From a bacterium (GTDB lineage: Bacteria; Eremiobacterota; Eremiobacteria; Baltobacterales; Baltobacteraceae), in contig JAJXVC010000065.1 of NCBI GenBank assembly GCA_021782295.1, positions 1-8,907 on the forward strand: a stretch of 8,907 nucleotides of DNA. The letters run 5' to 3'. Both the position numbers and the translations under genes were made by a program. Under the pieces are notes generated by a model. It had not been told where the DNA came from and did no database searches. It worked only from the letters and a program-made list of their open reading frames with translations. The first letter of the stretch is position 1; every line of letters starts with the position of its first letter. Shown here piece after piece: positions 1 through 5,607 of this stretch.

Positions 1-1180
1 CGCGCCGGGTCACCGCCGGATCCTCACCTGGAGCGGCGCGCTCGACGAAATCTGCGGGAAGGGCGGCGCGCGCGAGCTGAGCGGCGAGATGCCGTAGCGG
101 CGCGTCCCCATCGACGGCAAAACCTCCGGTATTACTGAGAATGACGATAGCGAGCCCCTCCCGTGGGAAGAGGGCATTGAAGCAGAAGCCGCCGGCTCCG
201 GGCGCAAAACCGTTATGCCAGAGCTCGCGACGGCCGTCGAGATCGGCGATCACCCAGCCCATTCCGTAGTTTGTTGCCGCACCGTCGGCGAGGCGACCGG
301 GGCTCCACCAGAGCCGATTCATCGCCGGGCCGAGAAGCCGCCCGCCGAGCAAAGCGATATCCCAACGGGCGAGGTCGTCTGCGCTCGACACGATGCCGCC
401 TGCGCCGGAGTAGAGGTCGAGCGAGAGCTGTTGCGCGGGCGGCACGGGCTCGATCCCCGACGCGCCGGCAAGAAACGGCACGGCCGGGTGCAGCCCGCGT
501 TGCGCGAGGTAGCCGAGACCGCTCTGCGACATCTTCAGCCGGGAGAATATCCGCTGCTGGAGGAGCGCCGCGTACGGGCGGGAGGCGACGGCTGACTCGA
601 TTGCAGCGAGAGCGGTGTAATTGGTATTGGAGTACTCCCAGCGGGAGCCCGGCGAGAAATCCGGCCGATCGAGCGCCATAAATCGTAAGAGCCGCGCGAT
701 GTGAATGCGGCCGCCCGTCGGCCAAGGGTGCTCCGCAAGATCGGGATAATTATGCAGGCCACTGGTTTGATTGAGAAGCTCGCGTACGGTTATGGTGCGA
801 GCGTTCGGTAGCATCGGTAGCCATCGCGCGATCGTATCGTCGAGCGCGAGTCGATGTTGTTCGACGAGTTGTAACGCGATCGCTGCGGTAAATTGTTTGC
901 TAAGCGAGCCGATCGCAAACGGCGTCTGCGGCGTTACAGGGACGACGCGAGAGGGGTCGGCGAATCCAAACCCTTCGGCATAGGCGAGCTTCCCGTTGCG
1001 CACGACCGCGACGGCGAGCCCCGCTGAAAAATGTCGCGTATACGCTCTCGCAGCAATCGAGCCGAGCGCCGCATCGGCGACGCCGACGACGTCGCAATCA
1101 GCGCTCGTAGGCGCTATCGAGGCCGCTATCGAGCACGATAGCAGTAACGTTATAAAAATTTTAGGGATCGTAGCGTTCAC
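1..1180 (-). CDS. Exported beta-lactamase-fold serine hydrolase (peptidase S12 / class C type), C-terminus cut by window edge
   Basis: The open frame gives 393 residues with no stop before the window edge. The three landmarks of penicillin-recognising serine enzymes are present in order: SLSK (92-95; Ser92 nucleophile, Lys95 general base), YSN (183-185) and HNG (322-324) in the place of the KTG box. Residues 1-27 form a signal peptide: Lys7, a hydrophobic core, and APTSA before DCD. LLLSC (12-16) is an imperfect lipobox, so a lipoprotein is possible. The protein should act in the periplasm or at a membrane surface. The family includes AmpC lactamases, D-Ala-D-Ala carboxypeptidases, esterases and LACTB-like peptidases; HxG in the third box is common in the esterase/peptidase members, so I do not call it a resistance enzyme. 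The GTG start is chosen because AGGAGAG precedes it and the signal peptide begins there. It is the last gene of the operon behind the GntR regulator, 11 bp after that gene's stop. Confidence 0.9.
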   Translation of the reverse strand, partial: MNATIPKIFITLLLSCSIAASIAPTSADCDVVGVADAALGSIAARAYTRHFSAGLAVAVVRNGKLAYAEGFGFADPSRVVPVTPQTPFAIGSLSKQFTAAIALQLVEQHRLALDDTIARWLPMLPNARTITVRELLNQTSGLHNYPDLAEHPWPTGGRIHIARLLRFMALDRPDFSPGSRWEYSNTNYTALAAIESAVASRPYAALLQQRIFSRLKMSQSGLGYLAQRGLHPAVPFLAGASGIEPVPPAQQLSLDLYSGAGGIVSSADDLARWDIALLGGRLLGPAMNRLWWSPGRLADGAATNYGMGWVIADLDGRRELWHNGFAPGAGGFCFNALFPREGLAIVILSNTGGFAVDGDAPLRHLAAQLARAALPADFVERAAPGEDPAVTRR

Positions 1181-1186
1181 CCTTTT

Positions 1187-1193
1187 CTCTCCT
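1187..1193 (-). promoter_or_regulatory. Shine-Dalgarno of the serine hydrolase, overlapping the regulator's stop codon
   Basis: AGGAGAG on the minus strand lies about 8 nt (measured from its GGAG core) upstream of the GTG at 1180-1178. It begins inside the TAG stop of the GntR gene (1194-1192). The strong site fixes the GTG start, and the overlap suggests that translation of the hydrolase is coupled to that of the regulator. Confidence 0.75.
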
Positions 1194-1581
1194 ATCGAGC
1201 CAGCATTCGAAGTTCGTGTTCCATCTGGGACGAAATCTCGCTCGCGGTATACCCGCGATGGACGAGCGTTGCAATACACTGCGCGATCGCATCCCGCAGT
1301 GATTTCGTTCGTGCCCGTTTATCGGTCGCCGGGGTCTGCGTCGCTACGTGCGTCCCGCGCCGCCCCTCGCTTGAGAGCCAGCCGCTCTCCTGTAACTCGT
1401 TATACGCTCGCGCGACCGTATTGGGTGCAACTCCGAGGTCGCCCGCTAGTTGTCGCACCGTCGGCAGCACGTCGCCCGGCCGAAGTTCTCCGCGTTCGAT
1501 AAAGGCCCGAAGTTGGTCGACAATCTGCTGAAACGGTGCGGTCTCGAGGTTCGGATCGACCGCAAGGAAGATCTCGCTCAC
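1192..1581 (-). CDS. GntR-family transcriptional regulator, YtrA-like subfamily
   Basis: This 129-aa protein has the GntR winged helix at its N-terminus: PFQQIVDQLRAFIERGELRPGD (16-37), LPTVRQLAGDLGVAPNTVARAYNELQ (39-64) with the recognition helix at 50-63, then the wing GWLSSEGRRGTHV (67-79). Only about 50 residues follow. They are predicted helical, as in the YtrA subgroup, whose short C-terminus serves mainly for dimerisation. YtrA-type regulators are usually repressors that sit in the operon they control, often with membrane transport genes and often linked to cell-envelope stress. The GTG start at 1581 overlaps the upstream TGA (GTGA), giving a 4-bp overlap and probable translational coupling. 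A longer in-frame version reaching to 1677 would lie inside the upstream gene and adds no conserved sequence. The likely targets are the paired inverted elements at 2521-2563. Confidence 0.9.
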   Translation of the reverse strand: MSEIFLAVDPNLETAPFQQIVDQLRAFIERGELRPGDVLPTVRQLAGDLGVAPNTVARAYNELQESGWLSSEGRRGTHVATQTPATDKRARTKSLRDAIAQCIATLVHRGYTASEISSQMEHELRMLAR

Positions 1582-2297
1582 GGCGAGACTTCGTGCATCG
1601 CGTGGCCGATGCATTTCGTGTACACGCTGGTCCAAACCCAGAGGCCGGCCCAGAGAACGAACGTCGCGAGTGCCCAAAAACGTTCGATGCTTTCAACTGC
1701 CGGGAGCGTTTCATTCACAAAATTCACGAACACCAGAACGATCCCGCATGCCAACACGCACGCCATTCCGGTTTTGCGAATTCGCGAGGCACGCTCGCAG
1801 ATACGCTCGCTCGCGGGATTCGCACTGGTGAGGTGCGTAGGGGCGCTTGCGGTCCGCCACGCGATACCAGCCATGGCAACCACGCATATACCCGCGATCG
1901 CCGCAGAAATACGTTCGCTTCCAACATGCAAATACGGAACGAGGGCGAACAACGAAACCATCGCGACGGCGATCCAAAGCATGGGTACGTACTCCGCGAC
2001 CGGCCGAGGAACCAGCGCGGCTATGCGCCGCCCGCGAGTGCGCTCGTCGCGAACCAAATCGGCAATCGAAACGACGACCAACGAAAATGCGGTGAGGCTA
2101 TATCCTACGACCGGATCGAGCGCGTGTAACGCGACGAGTCCCGCGACGAGGAACGCGAAGGCCGCAATCGCCAATCGCGCCGACGCGGAGCCTTTGGCGC
2201 TCCGCTTCACGCGCAGGGCCGCTAAGAGAAAGATGGTTCCGGCAACGACTCCGACGGCGGAGACCACGATTCGTTCGAAGAAAAGGTCCGGCTGCAT
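1578..2297 (-). CDS. Seven-helix integral membrane protein of unknown function, first gene of the GntR operon
   Basis: I do not recognise a family in this 239-aa protein. Hydrophobic stretches at about 10-29, 42-61, 63-82, 103-123, 129-148, 176-195 and 206-226 suggest seven membrane helices. Basic loops (KRSAKG at 31-36, RDERTRGRR at 83-91, RIRK at 172-175) suggest which sides face the cytoplasm. I see no ATP-binding, protease or kinase motif. Four cysteines lie in or beside the last helices. The start is well supported by GGGAG 6 nt upstream of the ATG. The stop overlaps the start of the GntR gene. In other YtrA-type operons the first genes encode membrane transporters; here a single polytopic protein takes that place, so it could be a sensor, a small-molecule exporter or an immunity-type protein, but none of this can be read from the sequence. 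Confidence 0.85.
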   Translation of the reverse strand: MQPDLFFERIVVSAVGVVAGTIFLLAALRVKRSAKGSASARLAIAAFAFLVAGLVALHALDPVVGYSLTAFSLVVVSIADLVRDERTRGRRIAALVPRPVAEYVPMLWIAVAMVSLFALVPYLHVGSERISAAIAGICVVAMAGIAWRTASAPTHLTSANPASERICERASRIRKTGMACVLACGIVLVFVNFVNETLPAVESIERFWALATFVLWAGLWVWTSVYTKCIGHAMHEVSP

Positions 2298-2303
2298 TTA
2301 TTT

Positions 2304-2308
2304 CTCCC
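2304..2308 (-). promoter_or_regulatory. Shine-Dalgarno of the seven-helix membrane protein
   Basis: GGGAG on the minus strand is separated by AAATAA (6 nt) from the ATG at 2297-2295. The good spacing settles the start of the first operon gene. Confidence 0.7.
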
Positions 2309-2325
2309 ATAGTAGACAGATAGGG

Positions 2326-2354
2326 CTTATAGCTCTTTTAGCGAGCAAATTGAA
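2326..2354 (-). promoter_or_regulatory. Possible proximal promoter for the minus-strand operon
   Basis: On the minus strand TTCAAT (2354-2349) and TATAAG (2331-2326) are 17 nt apart inside an unusually AT-rich patch just upstream of the first operon gene. The -10 match is fair and the -35 match is weak. Transcription would start near 2319, leaving a leader of about 20 nt. The alternative is the distal promoter in the inverted element near 2534-2560. Confidence 0.25.
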
Positions 2355-2520
2355 CTCGCTTGCGGTAGGCATGCGCACGCGGTATTGGAGAGGCTGCGCC
2401 GGAGCTGCCACGTCACGTGTCCCAGCGTCGAGAGCAGAGCGAGGAGCGAGAAGCGCGCCTCCGGGCCGCTTCCGCAAGACTCGGGCGCCGGAAACCCGGC
2501 AGGGTTTTCTCGTTATTTCA
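2343..2520. other. GC-rich non-coding stretch between divergent promoters
   Basis: About 180 bp without a convincing gene. It contains a purine-rich run of GAGCG/GAGAG-like units near 2428-2452, a CACGTCACGTG motif near 2409-2419 and a small hairpin, GCCGG-AAAC-CCGGC (2487-2500). If the minus-strand operon starts at the distal inverted element, this stretch is a leader of roughly 200 nt. If it starts near 2319, it is spacer. A dispersed repeat cannot be excluded from one copy. Confidence 0.4.
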
Positions 2521-2542
2521 TTGTATTGACACACTAATACAA
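2521..2542. promoter_or_regulatory. Putative GntR operator, copy 1: TTGTATT-N8-AATACAA
   Basis: A perfect 7-bp inverted repeat with an 8-bp centre, 22 bp in all, is the size and symmetry expected for a winged-helix dimer. It covers the TTGACA hexamer (2526-2531) that would serve as -35 box of the acyltransferase, so binding there should block that promoter. The regulator encoded at 1192-1581 is the obvious candidate. The dyad is seen directly; the binding partner is inferred. Confidence 0.55.
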
Positions 2543-2554
2543 ACTCAGTATTTG
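2526..2554 (+). promoter_or_regulatory. Predicted promoter of the acyltransferase gene
   Basis: TTGACA (2526-2531) is a perfect -35 hexamer. At 17-bp spacing lies TATTTG (2549-2554), a weak -10. Transcription would begin near 2561, some 17 nt before the TTG start codon. The whole promoter lies within the paired inverted elements, which suggests tight repression. Confidence 0.4.
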
Positions 2555-2560
2555 TGTCAA
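2534..2560 (-). promoter_or_regulatory. Possible distal, opposing promoter toward the GntR operon
   Basis: The mirrored element gives TTGACA on the minus strand at 2560-2555, followed by TATTAG at 2539-2534 after only 15 nt, which is shorter than ideal. If used, it faces and overlaps the acyltransferase promoter, and the operon's mRNA would carry a leader of about 230 nt. Confidence 0.25.
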
Positions 2561-2577
2561 TAGGTTAATACATACAT

Positions 2578-3708
2578 TTGAACTCACCGGCCGCAGTCGT
2601 CCCGCGTCTCGACGTCCTCGACGGGCTCCGCGGCATCGCGATCTTACTCGTGCTCTGGTACCACGTCTGGGAGATCTCGTGGCTCCCCGCCCCGTTCCCG
2701 CAGATCGAATTTTTGCCCGAGACCGGGTTCATCGGCGTCGCTCTCTTCTTCTTTCTCAGCGGCACGGTGATCGCGTTACCTTTTGCCCGCGCCGCCTTCA
2801 ACGGCTCTCCCCCGCCCTCGTGGCGCCATTTCTACCTGCGACGCTTTTGGAAGATCGTGCCCTCGTATCTGCTCTCGATCGCGGCAGCCTACGCGATCGG
2901 CTATGCGGCGCGACAGGGCGGCGCGGGCGTCCTCCCCGATCTCATTACCCATCTGCTCTTCATTCATACCTGGTTCCCGGCGAGCGCGGGGGCGATCAAC
3001 GGAGTGCTCTGGACGCTTGCGGTTGAGGTCGAGTTTTACGCGATCTTCCCACTGCTGTGGTGGTGCTTCCGCCGCGCGCGCCTGCTCACGGTCGCTGCGA
3101 CCGTCGCGGCCTCGCTGGCATGGCGCCTGCATGCGGTCGCCTGTTGCTCGCACGCAGGCATCGTCAATCTCGATCAGGATCTGCCGGCGTTTTTGAGTTG
3201 CTTCTCCTTTGGAATGCTGACGGCATCGCTCTTCGTCGACGTGCATGCGCGTTGGAACGCCGGTCGTCGCTACCTCATCGGGACGACGAGCTTCGCTGCC
3301 GGGATCGTTTCCGGCACGCTCTTGCTGCAATCGCTCTACGCCTTCCGCATGCACAATCAATGGGCAGCGGTCTGGAGCGCAACGCATCGCGATCTCTTCG
3401 CGTTCGCGTTCTCCCTCATTGCCTTCGGGGCGTTGCTTGCGCCGCGCCCCTTGCAGCGCGTGCTTGCCAATCAGCCGCTCGTCTTCTTCGGAGCGATATC
3501 GTACTCGCTCTACCTCTACCATCAAATCGTCGCTCGCGAACTGCTCTACTACCACATTCCGCAGTATCTCGGAACGCCGCAATTCGATCCGCTCTGGCAA
3601 CGAGCATTTACGGTGCTGGCGGTGCTGCTCTCCATCGCGATCGCCGCAGCGCTCACCTATTGGTTCGAGCGGCCGCTGCAACGTTGGGGGAATCGCCGCT
3701 TTTCGTAA
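2578..3708 (+). CDS. Acyltransferase family 3 integral membrane protein
   Basis: This 376-aa protein is of typical length for the acyltransferase-3 family (OafA/NodX/WecH type). These proteins use about ten membrane helices to transfer acetyl or other acyl groups to surface glycans, peptidoglycan or lipids. Family marks in order: RLDVLDGLRGIAILLVLWYH (10-29), with the conserved Arg10 and His29; FFFLSG (57-62); YLRRFWKIVPSYLLS (86-100); LWTLAVEVEFYAIFPLL (144-160); ISYSLYLYHQ (307-316); and FERPLQRW (363-370). No SGNH domain is attached, so it resembles the short, membrane-only members. The start must be TTG at 2578: an in-frame TAA lies at 2566-2568 and no other start codon precedes the first motif. 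The ribosome site is poor (AGG 13 nt away). It is transcribed divergently from the GntR operon and probably shares its operator. The substrate cannot be predicted. Confidence 0.9.
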   Translation: MNSPAAVVPRLDVLDGLRGIAILLVLWYHVWEISWLPAPFPQIEFLPETGFIGVALFFFLSGTVIALPFARAAFNGSPPPSWRHFYLRRFWKIVPSYLLSIAAAYAIGYAARQGGAGVLPDLITHLLFIHTWFPASAGAINGVLWTLAVEVEFYAIFPLLWWCFRRARLLTVAATVAASLAWRLHAVACCSHAGIVNLDQDLPAFLSCFSFGMLTASLFVDVHARWNAGRRYLIGTTSFAAGIVSGTLLLQSLYAFRMHNQWAAVWSATHRDLFAFAFSLIAFGALLAPRPLQRVLANQPLVFFGAISYSLYLYHQIVARELLYYHIPQYLGTPQFDPLWQRAFTVLAVLLSIAIAAALTYWFERPLQRWGNRRFS

Positions 3709-3763
3709 TTCCGTCACGCAGCGAGGATCGGCGGGAATCCCTTTCGAGGTGATCGACCGAGAG

Positions 3764-4198
3764 ATGGGCTTCACCGCGTTGGAAACCATCGTCGCCGCGG
3801 GGATCGTTGCCCTGCTGCTTGCGGCGCTGGCTGGAGGCATGCTCCGCGAAAGTACGGGCTTTCAAAACGCCGCGACGGCCGATGCCCTCGCCGCTGCGGC
3901 GCGCGAGGAAGTGCGCATTGCCGCCGACGCCGTCAAATACGATGGACCGACACTCGCGCCGAACAGCATTGCGACGATGCTGCCGATGCCGGCCGGCTCG
4001 CCGTTATCGGCGCAGCTCACGCTCTCGACGCAGGCGCTCCTCGGCGGCGGGCTCTCGCTGCGCGTGCGCGCGAACGCAGAGGGTTCTGCAGGCAAGCTCG
4101 AGCGCGATGCAACGCTCGTGGTCGAGCGGCGGATGCCGCTTCCCGGAAGCAGCGTCACCGATCCGACGCTCGTCGCGGCTCCGTTCGGCGCACCGTGA
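3764..4198 (+). CDS. Type IV prepilin-like / pseudopilin protein
   Basis: The N-terminus MG/FTALETIVAAGIVALLLAALAG is a near-canonical class III signal: Gly2 at -1, Phe at +1, Glu at +5, then a roughly 17-residue hydrophobic helix. Such proteins are cut and N-methylated by a PilD-type prepilin peptidase and assembled into type IV pili, type II secretion pseudopili or competence pili. The 144-aa length and variable, Ala/Ser-rich remainder suit a minor pilin or pseudopilin (GspH/GspI-like) better than a major pilin; there is no C-terminal disulfide pair. The ATG at 3764 gives a two-residue leader. A GTG at 3749 would give the leader MIDREMG, the more usual kind. AGGTGATC at 3747-3754 resembles the 16S anti-SD complement but lies far from the ATG, and the GTG lies inside it, so the start is uncertain. 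The 3' end overlaps the next gene (GTGA). Confidence 0.8.
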   Translation: MGFTALETIVAAGIVALLLAALAGGMLRESTGFQNAATADALAAAAREEVRIAADAVKYDGPTLAPNSIATMLPMPAGSPLSAQLTLSTQALLGGGLSLRVRANAEGSAGKLERDATLVVERRMPLPGSSVTDPTLVAAPFGAP

Positions 4199-4806
4199 CG
4201 ATTCTTCGCGCGCTTCTTTTTGCCGCGATCGCCTCAGCGATCGCTCAGAGCTTCGCCGCTCTCGCGCTGCTGCTCGCGCGCTCCGAATCGCTGCACGCCG
4301 CGCACGCGGCGGCCCGCGATGCACTCGGTGCTGCACCCGTGCTCGTGCAGGAGGCGATCGCCGCGCGCATCGCCGACGGCGGCAATCCGCTCGCACCGAT
4401 TGCACCGATCGAGCGTTGCACGCCGATCGCTACTGCACCATGCGCGCTCCGTGCGACGACGAGCGTGAGACTCCGCAGCGCCGGCAACGAGAGTATCCTC
4501 CAGCAGAACGCACTCGTCAGCGAAGCGCGAATCCTCATCTCCTTGCGCAGCGTCGTCACCGATGCAGCCGGAACGACCGCGGCGATTGCGACGCGCAGCG
4601 CACTTCTGCGCACCTTCGCGCAGCCGCCCTATGCAACGTATGAAGGCGATATCGAGAGCGGTGGAATCGCTCCGGATGCCGTCGCACCGGGAACGCTGAT
4701 CGATGTTCTTTACCGCGATCTCCGCAACGGTGCGAGCATTCCCGGAAATGTTTGGAGCGCTCCCGCCGAGATGCCGTCGAGCCCTCCCTCGCCCTGGCCG
4801 CAATAA
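4195..4806 (+). CDS. Membrane-anchored protein paired with the prepilin, possible minor pilin component
   Basis: This 203-aa protein has one N-terminal hydrophobic helix (about 4-28) and then a soluble Ala-rich domain, so it should sit in the inner membrane with its bulk outside the cytoplasm. The anchor lacks the G-F-x-x-x-E signature, so it is not a normal prepilin substrate by eye; Gln18 and Ser30/Glu31 are the only polar residues near the helix. A Cys pair at 75 and 83 may form a disulfide. The C-terminus is rich in Pro and Ser (185-203). Its GTG start overlaps the prepilin's TGA, and no ribosome site precedes it, so it is probably translated by coupling. The position suggests a PilX- or GspK-like partner, but I do not recognise a family. 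The stop lies 4 bp from the convergent hydrolase stop. Confidence 0.75.
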   Translation: MTILRALLFAAIASAIAQSFAALALLLARSESLHAAHAAARDALGAAPVLVQEAIAARIADGGNPLAPIAPIERCTPIATAPCALRATTSVRLRSAGNESILQQNALVSEARILISLRSVVTDAAGTTAAIATRSALLRTFAQPPYATYEGDIESGGIAPDAVAPGTLIDVLYRDLRNGASIPGNVWSAPAEMPSSPPSPWPQ

Positions 4807-4810
4807 CTTT

Positions 4811-5596
4811 TTACGGCACGAAGCGATCGATCGCTCCGGCAAGCTCGGCGGGCGCTTCGATCGGAATATTATGTCCGCACTCGCGCAGAACGACGAAGAT
4901 ACTTCCGGCGATGAGGTTCGCGCAATCCGTCCGCAGACGCGGCAGTGTTGCCAACGGATCGCTCGCACCGGCGAGTACGAGCGTGGGGACGGAGACGTCG
5001 GCGAGCGCCTCGCGAAAATCGAGGGCTCGCCCGGCATCGTACCAGCCGAACCAGTGCTCCCGCGAAGCGATCAGCGCGTCGTCGATCAATATCTCGCGCA
5101 TCTCGTCGTCGATGCTCCGCCGCATCGCACCGGCGACGAAGCGCGCGATCCGATTCCGCGAACCGAATGCATCGAGCGTCAACTCACGGTGCCGCCCGCT
5201 CGTCCGCGTTCCGCGGGCGGAGCCGGGCGCGACGAGAATCATTCGTTCGATCGATCGATTCCGCCGCGCGGCAAGATACTGTGCAATGCGTCCACCCATC
5301 GAATGGCCGACGATCGTCACCGGCGCGCCGATGCGCGCGAGGACCGCCTCGTAGTCGGCGGCATAGCCTTCAAGGGTATGCCCTTCGGCAGGGCGATCGC
5401 TCCGGCCGCATCCTCGCGCATCGAAGCGATGGATCGTGTAGCGAGTCGGATCGAGTTTCGCGATCGCCGCGTCCCACATGCGACGAGAGCCGATCCACCC
5501 ATGTGCGAAGAGCAGATGACGCGCCCCGTTGCCGTAGCGTTCGACCCAAAGGTCGGCGCCGTCGCTGGCGACCGTTTCGCCGGATACTTCCTCCAT
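4811..5596 (-). CDS. Alpha/beta hydrolase (AB hydrolase-1 fold)
   Basis: This 261-aa single-domain protein has a complete catalytic apparatus: oxyanion loop HGW (32-34), the DARGCGRSD strand-turn (59-67), nucleophile elbow GHSMGG (97-102; Ser99), acid Asp213 in LVLAGASDP, and His242 in ECGHNIPIEAP. No signal peptide is visible, so it should be cytoplasmic. The family covers esterases, lactonases, C-C bond hydrolases of aromatic breakdown (MhpC/BphD type), epoxide hydrolases and haloperoxidases; sequence alone does not choose. The lid region (about 125-195) is charged and Arg-rich. The ATG at 5596 is the only start after an in-frame stop upstream, although no Shine-Dalgarno precedes it; a leaderless mRNA is possible. 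It is convergent to the pilin pair and divergent from the permease, with 11 bp between the two start codons. Confidence 0.9.
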   Translation of the reverse strand: MEEVSGETVASDGADLWVERYGNGARHLLFAHGWIGSRRMWDAAIAKLDPTRYTIHRFDARGCGRSDRPAEGHTLEGYAADYEAVLARIGAPVTIVGHSMGGRIAQYLAARRNRSIERMILVAPGSARGTRTSGRHRELTLDAFGSRNRIARFVAGAMRRSIDDEMREILIDDALIASREHWFGWYDAGRALDFREALADVSVPTLVLAGASDPLATLPRLRTDCANLIAGSIFVVLRECGHNIPIEAPAELAGAIDRFVP

Positions 5597-5607
5597 CGCG
5601 CCGAAAG

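Larger units (their letters stand above)
2524..2562. promoter_or_regulatory. Large inverted repeat joining two operator-like copies
   Basis: TATTGACACA (2524-2533) is repeated exactly in inverse at 2553-2562, and an inner pair AATAC/GTATT (2536-2540, 2548-2552) continues the pairing with a 2-nt bulge. Written on its own strand, the right half reads CTATTGACACA-AATAC, against GTATTGACACA-CT-AATAC on the left, so it is a second copy of the element lacking two bases. Both copies contain TTGACA, one pointing each way. Confidence 0.6.

Noticed and set aside
1582..1677. Longer N-terminus of the GntR regulator starting at 1677
   Set aside because: These codons lie inside the upstream membrane-protein gene and add no part of the winged-helix fold; the GTGA overlap at 1581 is the better start.
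2487..2500. GCCGG-AAAC-CCGGC hairpin followed by a short T run, as a terminator
   Set aside because: The stem is only 5 bp, the T run is four bases and begins some bases later, and no plus-strand gene lies upstream that would need termination.
1450..2529. A 359-codon plus-strand open frame opposite the GntR and membrane-protein genes
   Set aside because: It is antisense to two well-supported genes, and its Arg/Thr/Ala-rich sequence has no recognisable motif. Long antisense frames are expected at this GC content.
2298..2534. A 78-codon minus-strand frame that starts with GTG in the operator and ends directly before the membrane-protein ATG
   Set aside because: Its start falls at or before the predicted transcription start, it has no ribosome site, and its product shows no domain, helix or consistent codon pattern. 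It is most likely leader or spacer.
3245..3763. Upstream extension of the prepilin frame into the acyltransferase gene
   Set aside because: It would bury the prepilin cleavage signal in the middle of a protein, and the extension is an out-of-frame shadow of the acyltransferase.
2776..3840. A 354-codon minus-strand frame opposite the acyltransferase
   Set aside because: It gives low-complexity, highly charged sequence without motifs, while the opposite strand carries all acyltransferase-3 signatures.
4945..5607. N-terminal extension of the permease frame by about 220 codons
   Set aside because: It is an Arg/Ser-rich shadow of the alpha/beta hydrolase on the other strand; the permease family starts at the helix just after 5608.
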